64,000 nt of DNA from Branchiostoma floridae (GCF_000003815.2 NC_049994.1:1834643-1898642), one strand, 5' to 3'. Counted from the first letter of the stretch, positions 47,336-59,253 are shown. Notes: a model not told the origin generated them from the sequence alone. Made by a program: numbers and translations.

Positions 47336-47689
47336 ATATGCCAATGAGGAACTGATTTGCATAACTTATGCAAAAACCGCGAAACCGCTTAAAATGATTA
47401 ATGATGGAATAATAATGAATTTTATACTTGTGACATGTGTATGTTAGTCAATGATGAACATCACCATGCATAAATCATGTAAATGTGCAAGTCATTTGCA
47501 TAAAATTTACAAAAGCTCTTAATATTTCATGAAGGTATGAGGTCGCCGAATAGTTGTAAATATGTCCGAATCATATTCATTATCATCAATAAGTTTCATA
47601 CCAGTTTTTATGGCTTTTTTCCTATTACCCATTATTTACCAAAGATTGCGATACTATTGCAATTATTTTTCACATCGAAGATGCAACTT

Positions 47690-48850
47690 TTTGGTAAAAA
47701 AAGCTCAATTTTCTCTACTGAGGCAAAAAGAGCATTTTTTTCGCAGCAAAATAGACGTATCACGAAACGATGTCCGATTTTCTTGAAACCAACTTTATTG
47801 GGTGCGGAACAGTTTTTCGACATCAAATTTACAACTTTTTTGTTGAAACAGGCCCAATTTGCTCTTCTGAGGCAATTGCGAAACAACATCCGATTTTCTT
47901 CAAACTAACTTTATTGGGTTGTGAATAGTTTTTTTTTAATGAAATATGCAACTTTTGGGCCATGAAAGGGAAATTTGCTCTTTTAGGGCAAAAAAAGTAT
48001 TTTTTCGGGAAAAAGGGACATATCGCGAAGCGACGTCCGATTTTCTTCAAACCAACTTTACTGGGTGTGAAATAATTTTTTGACATCAAATATGAAACTT
48101 TTGGGTCAAAAAAGTTCAATTTTCTCTTCTGAGACAAAAAGACCGTTTTGTGCGGAAAAATGGACGTCGCGAGACGACATCCGATTTTCTTCAAACCAAC
48201 TTTATTGGGTGCGGAAGAATTTTTCGACATCAAATATGCAACTTTGGGGTGAAAAAGCTCAATTTGCTCTTTTGAGACAAAAAGAGCATTTTTGCGCGGA
48301 AACAATGGGCGTCGCGAATCGACGTCCGATATTCCTTCAAATTAACTTAATTGGGTGCGGAATAATTTTTCGACATCAAATATGCAGCTTTTGGGTCAAA
48401 AAGCCCAATTTGCTCTTCTGAGGACAAAATATCATTTTTGCGCGTAAAAAATGGGCGTCGCGAAACGACGTCCGATTTTCTTCAAACCAACTTTACTGGG
48501 TGTGAAATAATTTTTTGACATCAAATATGAAATTTTTGGGTCGAAAAAGTTCAATTTTCTCTTCTGAGACAAAAAGACCGTTTTGTGCGGGAAAAATGGA
48601 CGTCGCGAGACGACATCCGATTTTCTTCAAACCAACTTTATTGGGTGCGGAAGAATTTTTCGACATCAAATATGCAGCTTTTGGGTCAAAAAAGCCCAAT
48701 TTGCTCTTCTGAGCCCAAAACAGCATTTTTGTGTGGAAAAAATGGGCATCACGAAATGACGTCCAATTTTCCTTAAACCAATTTTATCGGGTGTGGAATA
48801 ATTTTTGGACATCAAATATCCAAATTTTGGGTCAAAAAGCAATTGCCCCC
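47690..48850. repeat. ~148-bp satellite with higher-order repeat
   Basis: Eight monomers share TCCGATTTTCTTCAAACCAA, CTTTATTGGGTGCGGAA, TTTTTCGACATCAAATATGC and CTCAATTTGCTCTTCTGAG. Most spacings are 144-148 bp; the first is shorter. The segments at about 48043-48260 and 48478-48695 are nearly identical, giving a 435-bp three-monomer higher-order unit. Many overlapping frames here are repeat artefacts. Confidence 0.8.
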
Positions 48851-49044
48851 AAAGTCAGCAAAGTTGTGAGACATTCTCAGCAGACTGTGGCATCGCAAGT
48901 AAGCAAAGATTTAGCCACAAAATCAACTACATAAACCCGCTCTCTCCAGACAGCTGCATGACTGGTCTGATCCGTAATTGGTTAATTAAAACAAGGAGCT
49001 TTTATCAGTTTACTTTTATCAGTTTACTGATAAAAGCTCTTTGA

Positions 49045-49715
49045 TTGAAACCATGTCTAGTCATTGGCCAGAATTTAAATGCGTTCTAAACTCCTGTGAC
49101 GATTGGCTGCCTCTGCTGATAAGATTAATTCCTGCGAGTTTTTATTGGTCATTAAAAAAGTCCAATCATGGTATTGATGGTCTTATTTATGATGCGTTAA
49201 AAATGCATGTGTTGAACTACAAAATTCATATGGTGAACTCCATGTATTTTAAAGCCGTGTATGGACTTTGCAGGCATGCAATCCTAAACCATGGAATTAA
49301 TGTCTGTAGAATGCCCAATACGAGCCTGAGTCTGGGCCATTGACCACAGAACTGTTTAATTCTGTTAAGTACTTTTAGTGTTTATAAAATGATAAAAATT
49401 CTTATGCTCAATATCCTCAAAGCTAACGTCACTAATCAGGATAGAAAGATAGGCAGATCAAATCATAGCCTTCCAAAACAGTCTTCACATGGAGCAAAAG
49501 CGTCACCTGTTAACCTCCTTTAGTATTGCAGCATTGTTTTATCGTCGATGCAATAATATCATGCATCGCTAGATGTCATGGATAGACCGTGCACCGGGTG
49601 GATGTATGGCTGTCCACAATACTGAAATGTTAGCGTAGCTTAGTATTGGCCATGGACCTCATGTCTGTAGAAGGACAAATACTGCATGAACCGTGGAGCC
49701 AGTCTCGGCTTAGTT
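49045..49715. repeat. Small inverted duplication, left arm
   Basis: Matches 51000-51640 reversed. Shared blocks include GTCATTGGCCAGAATTTAAA, GATAAGATTAATTCCTGCGA, GCACCGGGTGGATGTATGGC and GTGGAGCCAGTCTCGGCTTA. The frame at 49041-49343 is not conserved as coding. This pair lies inside the spacer of the larger inverted duplication. Confidence 0.8.
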
Positions 49716-49999
49716 GTATTGCACAGCAGTGAACTTTGCAAGCGTAAACTCCAAGGTCGTGTTCTGAAACAAGCTTCTATGGGACCCAAAGCTAAACCAC
49801 TTCTTCTTACATCAAGTCAAGACCCAAGCCATCACAGGACAATAAACATACACATACCACATGTTACTTCATATGAACAATAAATTACCCACAAGCCTCG
49901 CATATATCAAATAGAATTCAATATTGTGCTACACAAACGACACAAGTACTATTTGATTGAATTAAAACATTTCAGGTTATGGATGAATACAATTTGTCT

Positions 50000-50150
50000 G
50001 ACAAGGCCACAAACACAAGACCAGTGCCACTGACGAAAACTGGTGGATTCCAGTTGAAACGTCTTACAATTCCAAAAGTCATATCCAGTTGCTTGAGTAA
50101 CTGCTTTTTGGCGTATCTGATTACCTGGATGTCTAACCTTCATCTACGGT
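50000..50150. repeat. Extra copy of the duplication-edge repeat
   Basis: CATATCCAGTTGCTTGAGTA, then TTTTTGGCGTATCTG and TGGATGTCTAACCTTCATC resemble the outer edge of the big arms (15745-15830 and reversed near 60660-60740). It indicates a dispersed repeat family at the breakpoints. Confidence 0.6.
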
Positions 50151-50732
50151 TCTAAGACCAATTTGAGGGGCGATGTTAATAACTGGCAATCGTCTTGTTC
50201 TGTGTTGTTTGATGTCTTGTGAACACTCAAGCTTGGCCGTCTTGGTATGCGAATCGCCCCTCATGTGGAAAATATTCACGATGAAGGAAGTGTCCATACG
50301 TATGCATTGTTTTAGTGAGTTATCCGCCGAACACACCCCGTGCCATTTACCACGAGTGAAATTCTGCTGATTGATGATTGGGAATTCATTTATACATAAT
50401 CTATCTGAATATAACACTCCCTTCTGGAGTTTAGTACCCCTTTGGTTACAAGTCCTGCTGTCTACAAACACACACACACGCACACACACACATGATTAAA
50501 CAATATTGGATGATAAGGAAAACCATAGGGGCACAGACACACAGACACACGCACAGTACAGAGAATGATGTGTTTTATTCCTAACAGGCATATCAACAAA
50601 TAGAAAAAGAGAAGTACAATTTGCTTGCTTATTTTTAAGCCAACAATTTGAACCTTGCTCCGCCCCTGCTTTAAAGATTGACTTCTTTGTGCTCATAGGT
50701 CACAGTAACTAGTACTCAAAAACTAATATAAT

Positions 50733-50963
50733 AATCTAAGACCAATTAAACACAACGGCATAACTAATAAAAGCGCGAGGGTGAAAAAAATCCCGCAAAA
50801 ATAGCAGTGTTTATAAATAAACATAAGACAAACCAATCCTGAGAAAGAATGGATTGGGTGACTAGTCCTATGGGCTTTATTATAAGCACTCCTATTTTTG
50901 CGGGATTTTTTTCACTCTCGCACTTTTATTAGTTAGGCCGTTGTGTTTTATTGGTCTTAGATT
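50733..50963. mobile_element. Foldback MITE
   Basis: Ends AATCTAAGACCAATTAAACA/TGTTTTATTGGTCTTAGATT. Long arms share TAACTAATAAAAG, GCGAG and AAAAAAATCCCGCAAAAATA, around a loop of about 70 bases. It is non-coding and lies between the arms of the small inverted duplication. Confidence 0.75.
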
Positions 50964-50999
50964 TTTTTATATTATATAACTATAAGTTTTATCATTACT

Positions 51000-51640
51000 A
51001 AGCCGAGACTGGCTCCACGGTTCATGCGGTATTTGTCCTTCTACAGACATGAGGTCCATGGCCAATACTAAGCTACGCTAACATTTCAATGGTGTGGACA
51101 GCCATGTATCCACCCGGTGCACGGTCTAACCATGACATCTAGCGATGCATGATATTATTGCATCGACGATAAAGCAATGCTTAAAGGAGGTTAATAGGTG
51201 ACGCTTTTGATCCATGTGAAGACTTGGTTTTGGCAGGCTGTGATTTGACCTGCCTATCTTTCCATCCTGATTAGTCACGTTAGCTTTGGGGATATTGAGC
51301 GTAAGAATCTTTGTTCATTTTATCAACACTAAAAGTACTTAACAGAATTAAACAGTTCTGTACTCGATGGCCCAGACTTAGGCTCGAATTGGGCATTCTA
51401 CAGATATCAATTCCATGGTTTAGGATTGCTTGCCTGAAAAGTCCATACACGGCTACATAAAGTTCACCACATGCATTTTCAACGCATCATAAATAATACC
51501 ATCAATGCCATAATTGGACTTTTTCAGTGACCAATAAAAACTCGCAGGAATTAATCTTATCAGCAGAGGCAACCAATCGTCACAGGAATTTAGAACGCAT
51601 TTAAATTCTGACCAATGACAAGACATGTTTTTTGTTCAAT
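51000..51640. repeat. Small inverted duplication, right arm
   Basis: Reverse complement of 49045-49715 with moderate divergence and small indels. No conserved reading frame. Confidence 0.8.
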
Positions 51641-52649
51641 TATCCAATTAGTTGACTTTGTCGTTACATCTTTACTTACTTACTTACCTTGCCACAGTTG
51701 GTTGCAAATGTCTAATCACTGTGATGACTTTGGGTTCAATCACGTAAGAAGATAAAACTAAAAAAGCTATAAAGTGAGCAATGCCGTGTTTTATTTCACA
51801 AAATACGTAAAATAAGCAGTTTAGGTAAGTCGAGTCCAACTGTCGACTGCTGTTTTGTTTTGATATCAGCTTGGACATACAGACTCGTCCAAACCCTCTG
51901 TCTAGACAGTATAACAGGGCTGTCATAATGTCGAGTTGAACACGCAAAAGTTTTGGTAAGGCCATGTTGATTTGATTATTTAGATGACATCGAATGCGAA
52001 TGAAAACGTTTGGCAAAAAAAAATGAATTGAACCAATTTACTTTGCTAAGTGGTTAGGAATGTCTAAGAATGAACTTACAAAAAAACATTGCAATATGTC
52101 CATGGATTCTTTATTACTGGTCGTTCCCATTTTCAGAAGTATATTAATATCCAATGTGTTCAACGAATGAATCATCATCATCACAGGCAAATCTAATCGG
52201 GCCAAGTCCGCTCTGTCATTATCACTGCCCCCCCCCCACCCCATAGTGTTGAAAGTTCATAATCATGTGACGGTTGTTCAAATTACTAAAATTGTACTAG
52301 TATTTGCTACATCACAACAAGGTTTTGATCAGTCAACTCGGCATAGACAGAATATGTTTAAAACTAAATAATAATAGCAACGTCTCATATAGAAAAATAA
52401 CGATACTGTTGACAAAGTGGGTATTAAGTAAGTAAAACTATAACAGATATTTCATGTTCGAGAGATATGTCGTACAAGTGAATAATATCTTCATATGTTG
52501 AAGACCGAAATTATACACTAGTTATAAACGTCATATTGTTCTATGATTTTATTTGTAGTATATATTTCTGTATATATCTTTATCAATGCATAGGAAAAAT
52601 TAAAAAAAAAATTTCATGAGAAGAAAAGTGAACATGGTTACAAAACTAA

Positions 52650-52652
<3 letters not shown>

Positions 52653-52707
<55 letters not shown>
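52653..52707. repeat. (TA)n microsatellite, right arm only
   Basis: About 27 uninterrupted TA units. The left arm at the matching place (about 24093-24125) has ordinary AT-rich sequence. It creates a spurious IYIYIY frame. Confidence 0.9.
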
Positions 52708-52709
<2 letters not shown>

Positions 52710-54865
52710 AAGGTACTTACAAGGAGTTACAACCATTTCATTCAATACGCAATATCGAATGCCAGATGCACCAGTTCAATGGGGGGACTGTATTTTTGTT
52801 GGCATATTTTTGATAAGCAAACAAAAAGGAGAATTACACGACAAAATCTCTTAGAAATTACCATGAACTGTGACATGTCCGAACCTCGGAATAATAAGTA
52901 TAAATCTCTAGTTTTGCAAGATGTGGACTAAAGTAAGCCTCTTGCCGTGTCTTGATGAACGTCCGATTTCGTCATGTTGCCGTCTTCTCGCAGATTTAAG
53001 ACTGCAAACAGCGTCAGATAGAAAATAACTTCAAGATCGATTAAGTATCCAAGACCTTAATAATGTCGTCGTATCATCATCATCTAGTCGTGCTGGTTGT
53101 CTCTCTCGAGCTCTCTCCATCCATCTCTGTCCTTTGTTCGAGTCATTTCTGTCATTTTTACCCACTGTAGCCCACTCAGCGATTTACACTGCCTTGCCTT
53201 CGGCAGATCTTCCACTGAGCAGCAAGTGTCTTCGCAAAGCTGATGCGTTTTGCACAGTCTTCCTTCGCTTTCCCGTCAATGTTTTAGTACCCATAGATGA
53301 ATATCATCATTACTCCACCATGTGTGACCAGAAAAGCTTTGGCATTGCCACGATTTCGCGTGAGAAACTGCACCATGGTTAACGATGTTTGAAGAGCTTG
53401 ATTTCTACGAATTCTTGCAGCAGTGTCACTCCTAGTCGCAATGACGTATACATACATGTTTTTGAGTGCCGATCACTAACAATGTGCTCTGTGCGAAGAT
53501 GGACATATCGTAGGACATCAGTCCTGTACTGGCAATGGCAATTTCCTCGTCAAAGCTTAGTTGTGAGTTCCGTACTGGTATTTACTTTGTCACCGCAGAC
53601 CATGACGTATTCGTCATTGTGTCTTCCAGAAGTCCGACGGTGTCTCTAAGGAGTGACTGTCTTCCAGCCTGCGCCTGACGGGTTGGGTTCCCGACCGGGT
53701 TTTCCATAGGCGAAGTTGTTACTCATTAGATCATAGTACGTCGCTTGGTTAGGTTCAGTCGTTGGTTATCGGGATTTCTGAGTTTGACGAAAGTTGAGTT
53801 GCAAATTTCATATCAACAGAAGTTCGTGCGTTTTTCACTTTTCATGATGTCATCTAATCTTAATGGTGCTCCGATATTTTGAGACACGACAGTCACAGCT
53901 CATTGGTTCATTGTCGCAAAGTGTCTAATATGAAGATTATTCCCTAAAATTCTTTGACGAATATGATAAACGTTTCGCTTAGTCCCCCATTGAACTGGTT
54001 GCCACTGTTACGTGCCACTCTACACCCTAAAATCAGCAGACAGTGGAATTTAATCAGACTGTCGGCATAAGTGATGTGTACAACCACACAACTAAAGCGT
54101 TTGCTAAAGATTAAACCCATTTTTATTCAGCAAACGCTTTCTTCACCATTTCCTTGCAGTTTCTAGTTAGGGTAAAATACTGATATACTAATAACAACAA
54201 CAACAACAATAGGTCAAATCAAAACAGTAGAACTCTAAACACTTGTAATATAAATCTTTGTCAAGCATACATATATTGATTACAGATCAACCCCCTATGG
54301 GGCAACGTACATGTAACGTTCTAGTTTCAACATTTTACTAGTTGCTTTAAATTGTAGAAACATTAGATAGGCTTTCTAAAATAGTCCCTACAGAATCATC
54401 ACACCTCGACAACACAAACCACTTACATTCTTCAGCTAAGGCCAGTTACCTTCCTTTCTTCGGATTACTATTTCTTTAATTTCCTGTAATAAGATGAGAT
54501 TTTCTTCATTCAGAAACTTACTCCTTTCATGTAAACATACCTCACTTTAGTCGGCCATAATCGCTAAGCTAAAAAAATGTGAGTATTTTTACCTTTAATT
54601 TTTTTTTTCAAAACAAGCTCGATGTCTACACCAATGAGCAGCCACTAGCTTGTGTGGCATTGTTAGTTTCTAAGAAATAACAAAATATATAATTTTGATT
54701 ATCCTTCCGTGATAAGTTATGAGATGTTACAATTTAATGTTCAGATTTCAGAGGGAAATTAGTTATCCAAAATGTCTGTTACCCTTTCAAGTCCATCATC
54801 ATTTTGAATAAAGAAAAATTCTTTGCAATGTAAGATAATTCCTAGAATACTGCTCCAGCCATTAT

Positions 54866-55052
54866 ACCCCCCTCACATTAGGCGAAAATCGATCGGACGA
54901 CGAGTCTGCGAGCTCTAAATGACGAGGAGGCATGAACCTGACGGGAAGGGGGTAACTCTGCCATTTCTTCGTCGGCAGCAGGGTCATGCCTCCTCGTCAT
55001 TTAGAGCTCGTAGACTCGTCATCCGACCGATTTTCGCCTAATGTAAGGGGGT
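54866..55052. mobile_element. Foldback MITE inserted in right arm only
   Basis: About 70-base inverted arms start at C-runs/G-runs (CCCCCTCACATTAGGCGAAA and complement). They share GAGCTCTAAATGACGAGGAG around a ~45-base centre. The left arm has uninterrupted CCTAATGGCTGGAG at about 21395-21408. The filled site shows TAAT on both sides, but the exact target duplication is ambiguous. No coding capacity. Confidence 0.8.
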
Positions 55053-56349
55053 ATTAAGGCGATTAGATAGACATGTGCATGTGACTTATTGGTATTGGAA
55101 GATTTGACCCGCGAGGCGGTCTAAACAGACGTGCAAAAGTAACATTTGGTTCAAAGCTGGTTTACTTTTATCCGCGCTGCAACCTATATCCGTTGTTGAA
55201 CAAAATACGTATTTAGGGAGGTATTTAGCTCCACGAAAGATGATTTAGATTGAAATATGTCCACAATAATGTACTTTGAAACCACCGTTCTTCCATTTGC
55301 CGTCACTGAATACCATATACCGTTTTTTTATGCAACGGATATAGGTTAGCCCCCGGATAAAGTTGAACCGGCGTTAGAGATCGTAATTGAATTAGGCGAC
55401 ATAAAACAGGACGGTGCTGATTGCCAACAAACATAGGGGGGGGGGGGGGGAACTGTATGTAGTAGCTCCTATTGACAAAATGGCCACCAAAGTGGGCAAG
55501 ACTGAATTGTAGTCTGGACTTAAATTTATCAATAAAGAAAAGATATCCAAGTAATGATACACGCAAATAACAGGTATTGCTAGTATCGAATTTTGGAAAC
55601 CTTCATACGTTTCAGGTAGACTCCACTCATTTCGAACCGACTGATCAACAGATATTCACTAGTGTCGCTGACAAAAGGTAGTGTATGCTAACTGAAACGT
55701 CATATTCTTTTCAAAATATATCCCGTAGGTACTTGAGTGACTGTTTTGTTGCCAAGACTTGTGCACCCAAGCAACACAGCCTTGTTAAATCACTTCACAG
55801 ACTGAAGCCAGATTTTTCCAGGGCAAGAAGGGAGAATTATTGAAACAACATTGTAGCTACTTGGCTATGTGAGAATTAGGTTGCAAGATGTCGATGGTTG
55901 TTGCTGGAAAAAAACTTTGTTAGAAAGAAATGTATCAATTAGAAATGAGATGTGAAAAAAGCAAAGATGATTTTCTTTGATGATTTTATGTAATATATTT
56001 TTATGAAGCGAGAGCCGGGTCATGCTTAAATGGGTGAAAAGACGTCGGCGACTTTTGCAACTTTCAAAAAAGGTTTATTTTAAGATAGCAAAATTTTGAT
56101 GTGTTAAATGTATTGCGTTTTGGAAGAAAATACTAGGTGTGTAGAAAACTATAATTTCTGAACATTGAAAGTGTAATTTCTGAACATTGAATATATTGCA
56201 AATGGCTACAGGTTCTAGTTTAATGATAGTTGGCTGAAGCTCGAATTCTATGGTGTAGTACGGGTCCCCCATTCTCCAATTGCCAGTAGGTATTTATCAG
56301 TGTGAACAGGGATCTACACCATGATGAGTTACATGTCAAGAATTGTTCC

Positions 56350-59253
56350 CTACCTCTGCATCTCCGAAGGCCAGTAGGTGTTAGGCAGTGTGACAGGGGG
56401 AAGGGACGAGCGCCGTGTTGTGTTACGCGTTCCCTCCCCCGGTTTGTCCCATGGCCAGGCGTTAGGCAGCGTGACGAGGGAGAAGGACGAGCGCCGTGTT
56501 GTGTTACGGGTACCCTCCCCTGGTATGTCCCAAGGCCAGTAGGTGTTAGGCAGTGTTACGGATGGAAGTGACTCCCCCCTTGGTCTCATACCGTTTCCAT
56601 CCCCCGGTATGTCCCACGGCCAGTAGGTGTTAGGCAGCGTGACGAGGGGGAAGGACGCGCGCCGTGGTGTGATACGGGTTCCATCTCCCCAAGGCAAGTA
56701 GGCATCAGGGAATGTGAGGAAAGCGATATGAGCTTCCGTGACGTTTTGACCACTAGACAGAATCGCATCTGTGGCGTTGACATACGTCCTCACACCGTGG
56801 CTGGCAGCATGGGAAACCAAAGCAGTCCTCATTCTTCTACGGATCCTTATGCTTTGGGCCTCGGGAGCATTTCTATAGAAGTTGTTCACCTGGGTCCTGG
56901 TCACTTCAGCCGACCCGTATGCGGCAATGGACCTTCCAGACCGGCGGTGTCTGCTGGAAGCGGTGGTGTTATCTCGGAAGGCCCGTCGATTCTGTCGCCT
57001 GTTTGTCACGGCATGCAGGGACAACTCTGCTGCATCAGCATAGAAAGGTATGGGACCGCTATCCTCATCATCTGGGATCTCACTGTAGGTATGAGGTGGG
57101 GCAGGCATATGGCGCTGTGTATCGGCTTCATCGTCTGGTTCTAAACTACGAGGGAGAGCAGGCAGGGGGCGCTGTGCAGCGGCTATGTTATCTGGGATCT
57201 CACTATAAGTCGGTTCGACGGACTGGAGAACTGCCGGCAATGACTTGCAGGAGGCCGCATCATCGGGTGTTTTCCCGAGAGTGCATACAGGGAGGGACAC
57301 GGACCGTACCACACCGGAGATGACGTCATCTGGTATCTCCCAGTATGTGTGGGGGAGACTAGGCAGAGGTCTATGAGCAGTGGCTATGTCATCCGGGATC
57401 TCGCTGTAAGTAGGATCGATTGTATCCAGTACAGCGGGCAATGACCTACAGGAGGCTATATCATCAGAAGCCGTATTGCCTGAAAGTGCAGGGAGGGAAG
57501 CCGACCTCAGCAAGCCGGGGAAAGCAACGCCAGGTGGGATTACCCAAATGTGTGCATCGTCGCTGGCACTCCCATCCTCTGCGTTAAGCCTTGCAGAGCG
57601 CAACTTCCGTACCAACACTAACGCTACAAGGGACGCCACCACAACACTGACCACTGCCGAGACAACAACTGAGATGAGAACATGATCTGTTGCCGGAGGT
57701 ACCTCTAGTTCATAGGTGGTGCTTACTTGTAGTGTAGAGGTGTCTCTGGGTTCTGAAGATGTGTAGCCCTTCTCTGTGAGCCCAGAGTTGTGTGTCAGGA
57801 TGCTGGAGTGGTCAGAGTTTGTTCTGTAAGTGGTTACTGTAGTGTGTGTCTGGTGTTGGGTCGGATGAATGGTGAAGAACAACTCTGTGTGTTCATCTTT
57901 AGTAATCAGAATGCATGTGATGTTTTTCATGTCGTCATGAATAGTGTTTGTGCGGGTGGTGTACTCAGTGTTTGTAGGCTTGTTTGTGCTTTGTGTCTGG
58001 ACAAATGACATAGCAACATCTTCAACGGTTGTATTCCCTGTGGCCATGGAAACAAGCTGGAAGATTATGTTTCCCATCATACCCACCTTGATGCCGTCAC
58101 CGTATTCCCAAACCTGCCTGCACTGCTCAAGCTTGTTTGGAACAGTGTTGCCATCCAGGGAACCACCAGTAGCCAGAACAACCACGGGGGCCTGGATAGA
58201 GATGGTGCTCAAAGAGCGATCCAACTCACCACACGATATGCCTGGGTTGACACCATCCAACTTGATTTTATCAGGCCCATTGTCCGATGTATCAACCACC
58301 CACCCAAACGAAAGTTTATGACTATTCTGCTTGACGCAGAAGATGAACGTGGGCACCTCAGCTATCATTGTTACTGCCTTTCTGACCCTTGCTAGCCGAT
58401 TCAGGCTCCATCTTATGCTATGCGGCTTTGCACCTTGGATAGATGACAACACGCCACTGCTGAAGCGCAGGTACACTAGCGTAGACTGTCCCACCAACAC
58501 CTCTTCATCCAAGCATGACAGATCATTGTCACGCAGGTCTAACCAGGTCAGCTGCAGATGGTGGAACGACGCTGGAGAAATGCTATTGATTGCATTCGAC
58601 CTTAGATCCAAGGTCATCCTATCTCTTGGCCCAAAGAGCCAGGAGGGGTCTACAACCTGCAACAGGTTGTTCTCTAGATCCAAACCACCAAGGTTCTTCA
58701 GGTGCACGAAGCTCCTTGGATCTATCTGCTTGATGTTGTTGTTGGACAAAATCAGCACAAACAGCTTCTCCAAGCCAGTGAACCAGGTCTGTTTGACATG
58801 TGACAACCTGTTAGAATCTAGGGACAGTTTGATGAGACTGGAAAACCGAGCGAAGGTGTTGTTGTCCACGTCAGTGATGTCTGCATCTATCAGAGCCAAA
58901 GACCTGTGGAATTCCACATGCTCAAGCTGTGCCAGTTTCATGGTAGACAGGACATCAAATGGGTATCCTCTTATTGCCACATTATCGACCTTGGCAATAA
59001 GAGGGGACAAGCTTCCAAAGGTATCAACCTCATGCACGACACTGCAGAAGACACATGTATGTGTACCAGAGGTCATAACATCAAGTTGTGCTACCTCGCC
59101 TGTAATAGGCAAACACTCCCTCCATCCAGCTGTCTCACACTGAGTGTCACCATCTGCAGCTGCATAGGCAGCTACCCAGAGAAGCAAGAACAATATAGCT
59201 GTGTTCTCCTTCTTACCGCCTCTCACACACATTCCAGCGGTATATCCCAACAT
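56350..59253 (-). CDS. LRR type I transmembrane receptor, intact copy
   Basis: An uninterrupted frame of 985 codons starts with GTG at 59307. I prefer the ATG at 59253 (967 aa; A at -3), because the upstream part carries a CAG/GTACGT donor-like site. In 985-aa numbering: signal peptide core 37-50; Cys-rich start 57-89; about six LRRs 112-290; a Cys-containing domain I do not recognise, about 300-430; a Thr/Ser/His-rich stalk with N-glycosylation sequons; membrane segment 543-566; basic stop-transfer (RKLRSAR); a long cytoplasmic tail. The tail holds RSASLP and RSVSLP, RPLPSLP and RPLPALP, four TY(S/W)EIPD motifs, and four C-terminal VTLPN(TY)WP units. It is probably a surface recognition receptor. 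The ligand is unknown. It ends TAG at 56350. Confidence 0.88.
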   Translation of the reverse strand: MLGYTAGMCVRGGKKENTAILFLLLWVAAYAAADGDTQCETAGWRECLPITGEVAQLDVMTSGTHTCVFCSVVHEVDTFGSLSPLIAKVDNVAIRGYPFDVLSTMKLAQLEHVEFHRSLALIDADITDVDNNTFARFSSLIKLSLDSNRLSHVKQTWFTGLEKLFVLILSNNNIKQIDPRSFVHLKNLGGLDLENNLLQVVDPSWLFGPRDRMTLDLRSNAINSISPASFHHLQLTWLDLRDNDLSCLDEEVLVGQSTLVYLRFSSGVLSSIQGAKPHSIRWSLNRLARVRKAVTMIAEVPTFIFCVKQNSHKLSFGWVVDTSDNGPDKIKLDGVNPGISCGELDRSLSTISIQAPVVVLATGGSLDGNTVPNKLEQCRQVWEYGDGIKVGMMGNIIFQLVSMATGNTTVEDVAMSFVQTQSTNKPTNTEYTTRTNTIHDDMKNITCILITKDEHTELFFTIHPTQHQTHTTVTTYRTNSDHSSILTHNSGLTEKGYTSSEPRDTSTLQVSTTYELEVPPATDHVLISVVVSAVVSVVVASLVALVLVRKLRSARLNAEDGSASDDAHIWVIPPGVAFPGLLRSASLPALSGNTASDDIASCRSLPAVLDTIDPTYSEIPDDIATAHRPLPSLPHTYWEIPDDVISGVVRSVSLPVCTLGKTPDDAASCKSLPAVLQSVEPTYSEIPDNIAAAQRPLPALPRSLEPDDEADTQRHMPAPPHTYSEIPDDEDSGPIPFYADAAELSLHAVTNRRQNRRAFRDNTTASSRHRRSGRSIAAYGSAEVTRTQVNNFYRNAPEAQSIRIRRRMRTALVSHAASHGVRTYVNATDAILSSGQNVTEAHIAFLTFPDAYLPWGDGTRITPRRASFPLVTLPNTYWPWDIPGDGNGMRPRGESLPSVTLPNTYWPWDIPGEGTRNTTRRSSFSLVTLPNAWPWDKPGEGTRNTTRRSSLPPVTLPNTYWPSEMQR

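Noticed and set aside
52616-52813. Protein with an IYIYIY run
   Set aside because: Produced by the (TA)n microsatellite.
56350-57700. ITIM/ITSM inhibitory motifs in the LRR receptor tail
   Set aside because: Position -2 from the Tyr is Pro or His, not the S/I/V/L/T required; the motif is only YxxI.
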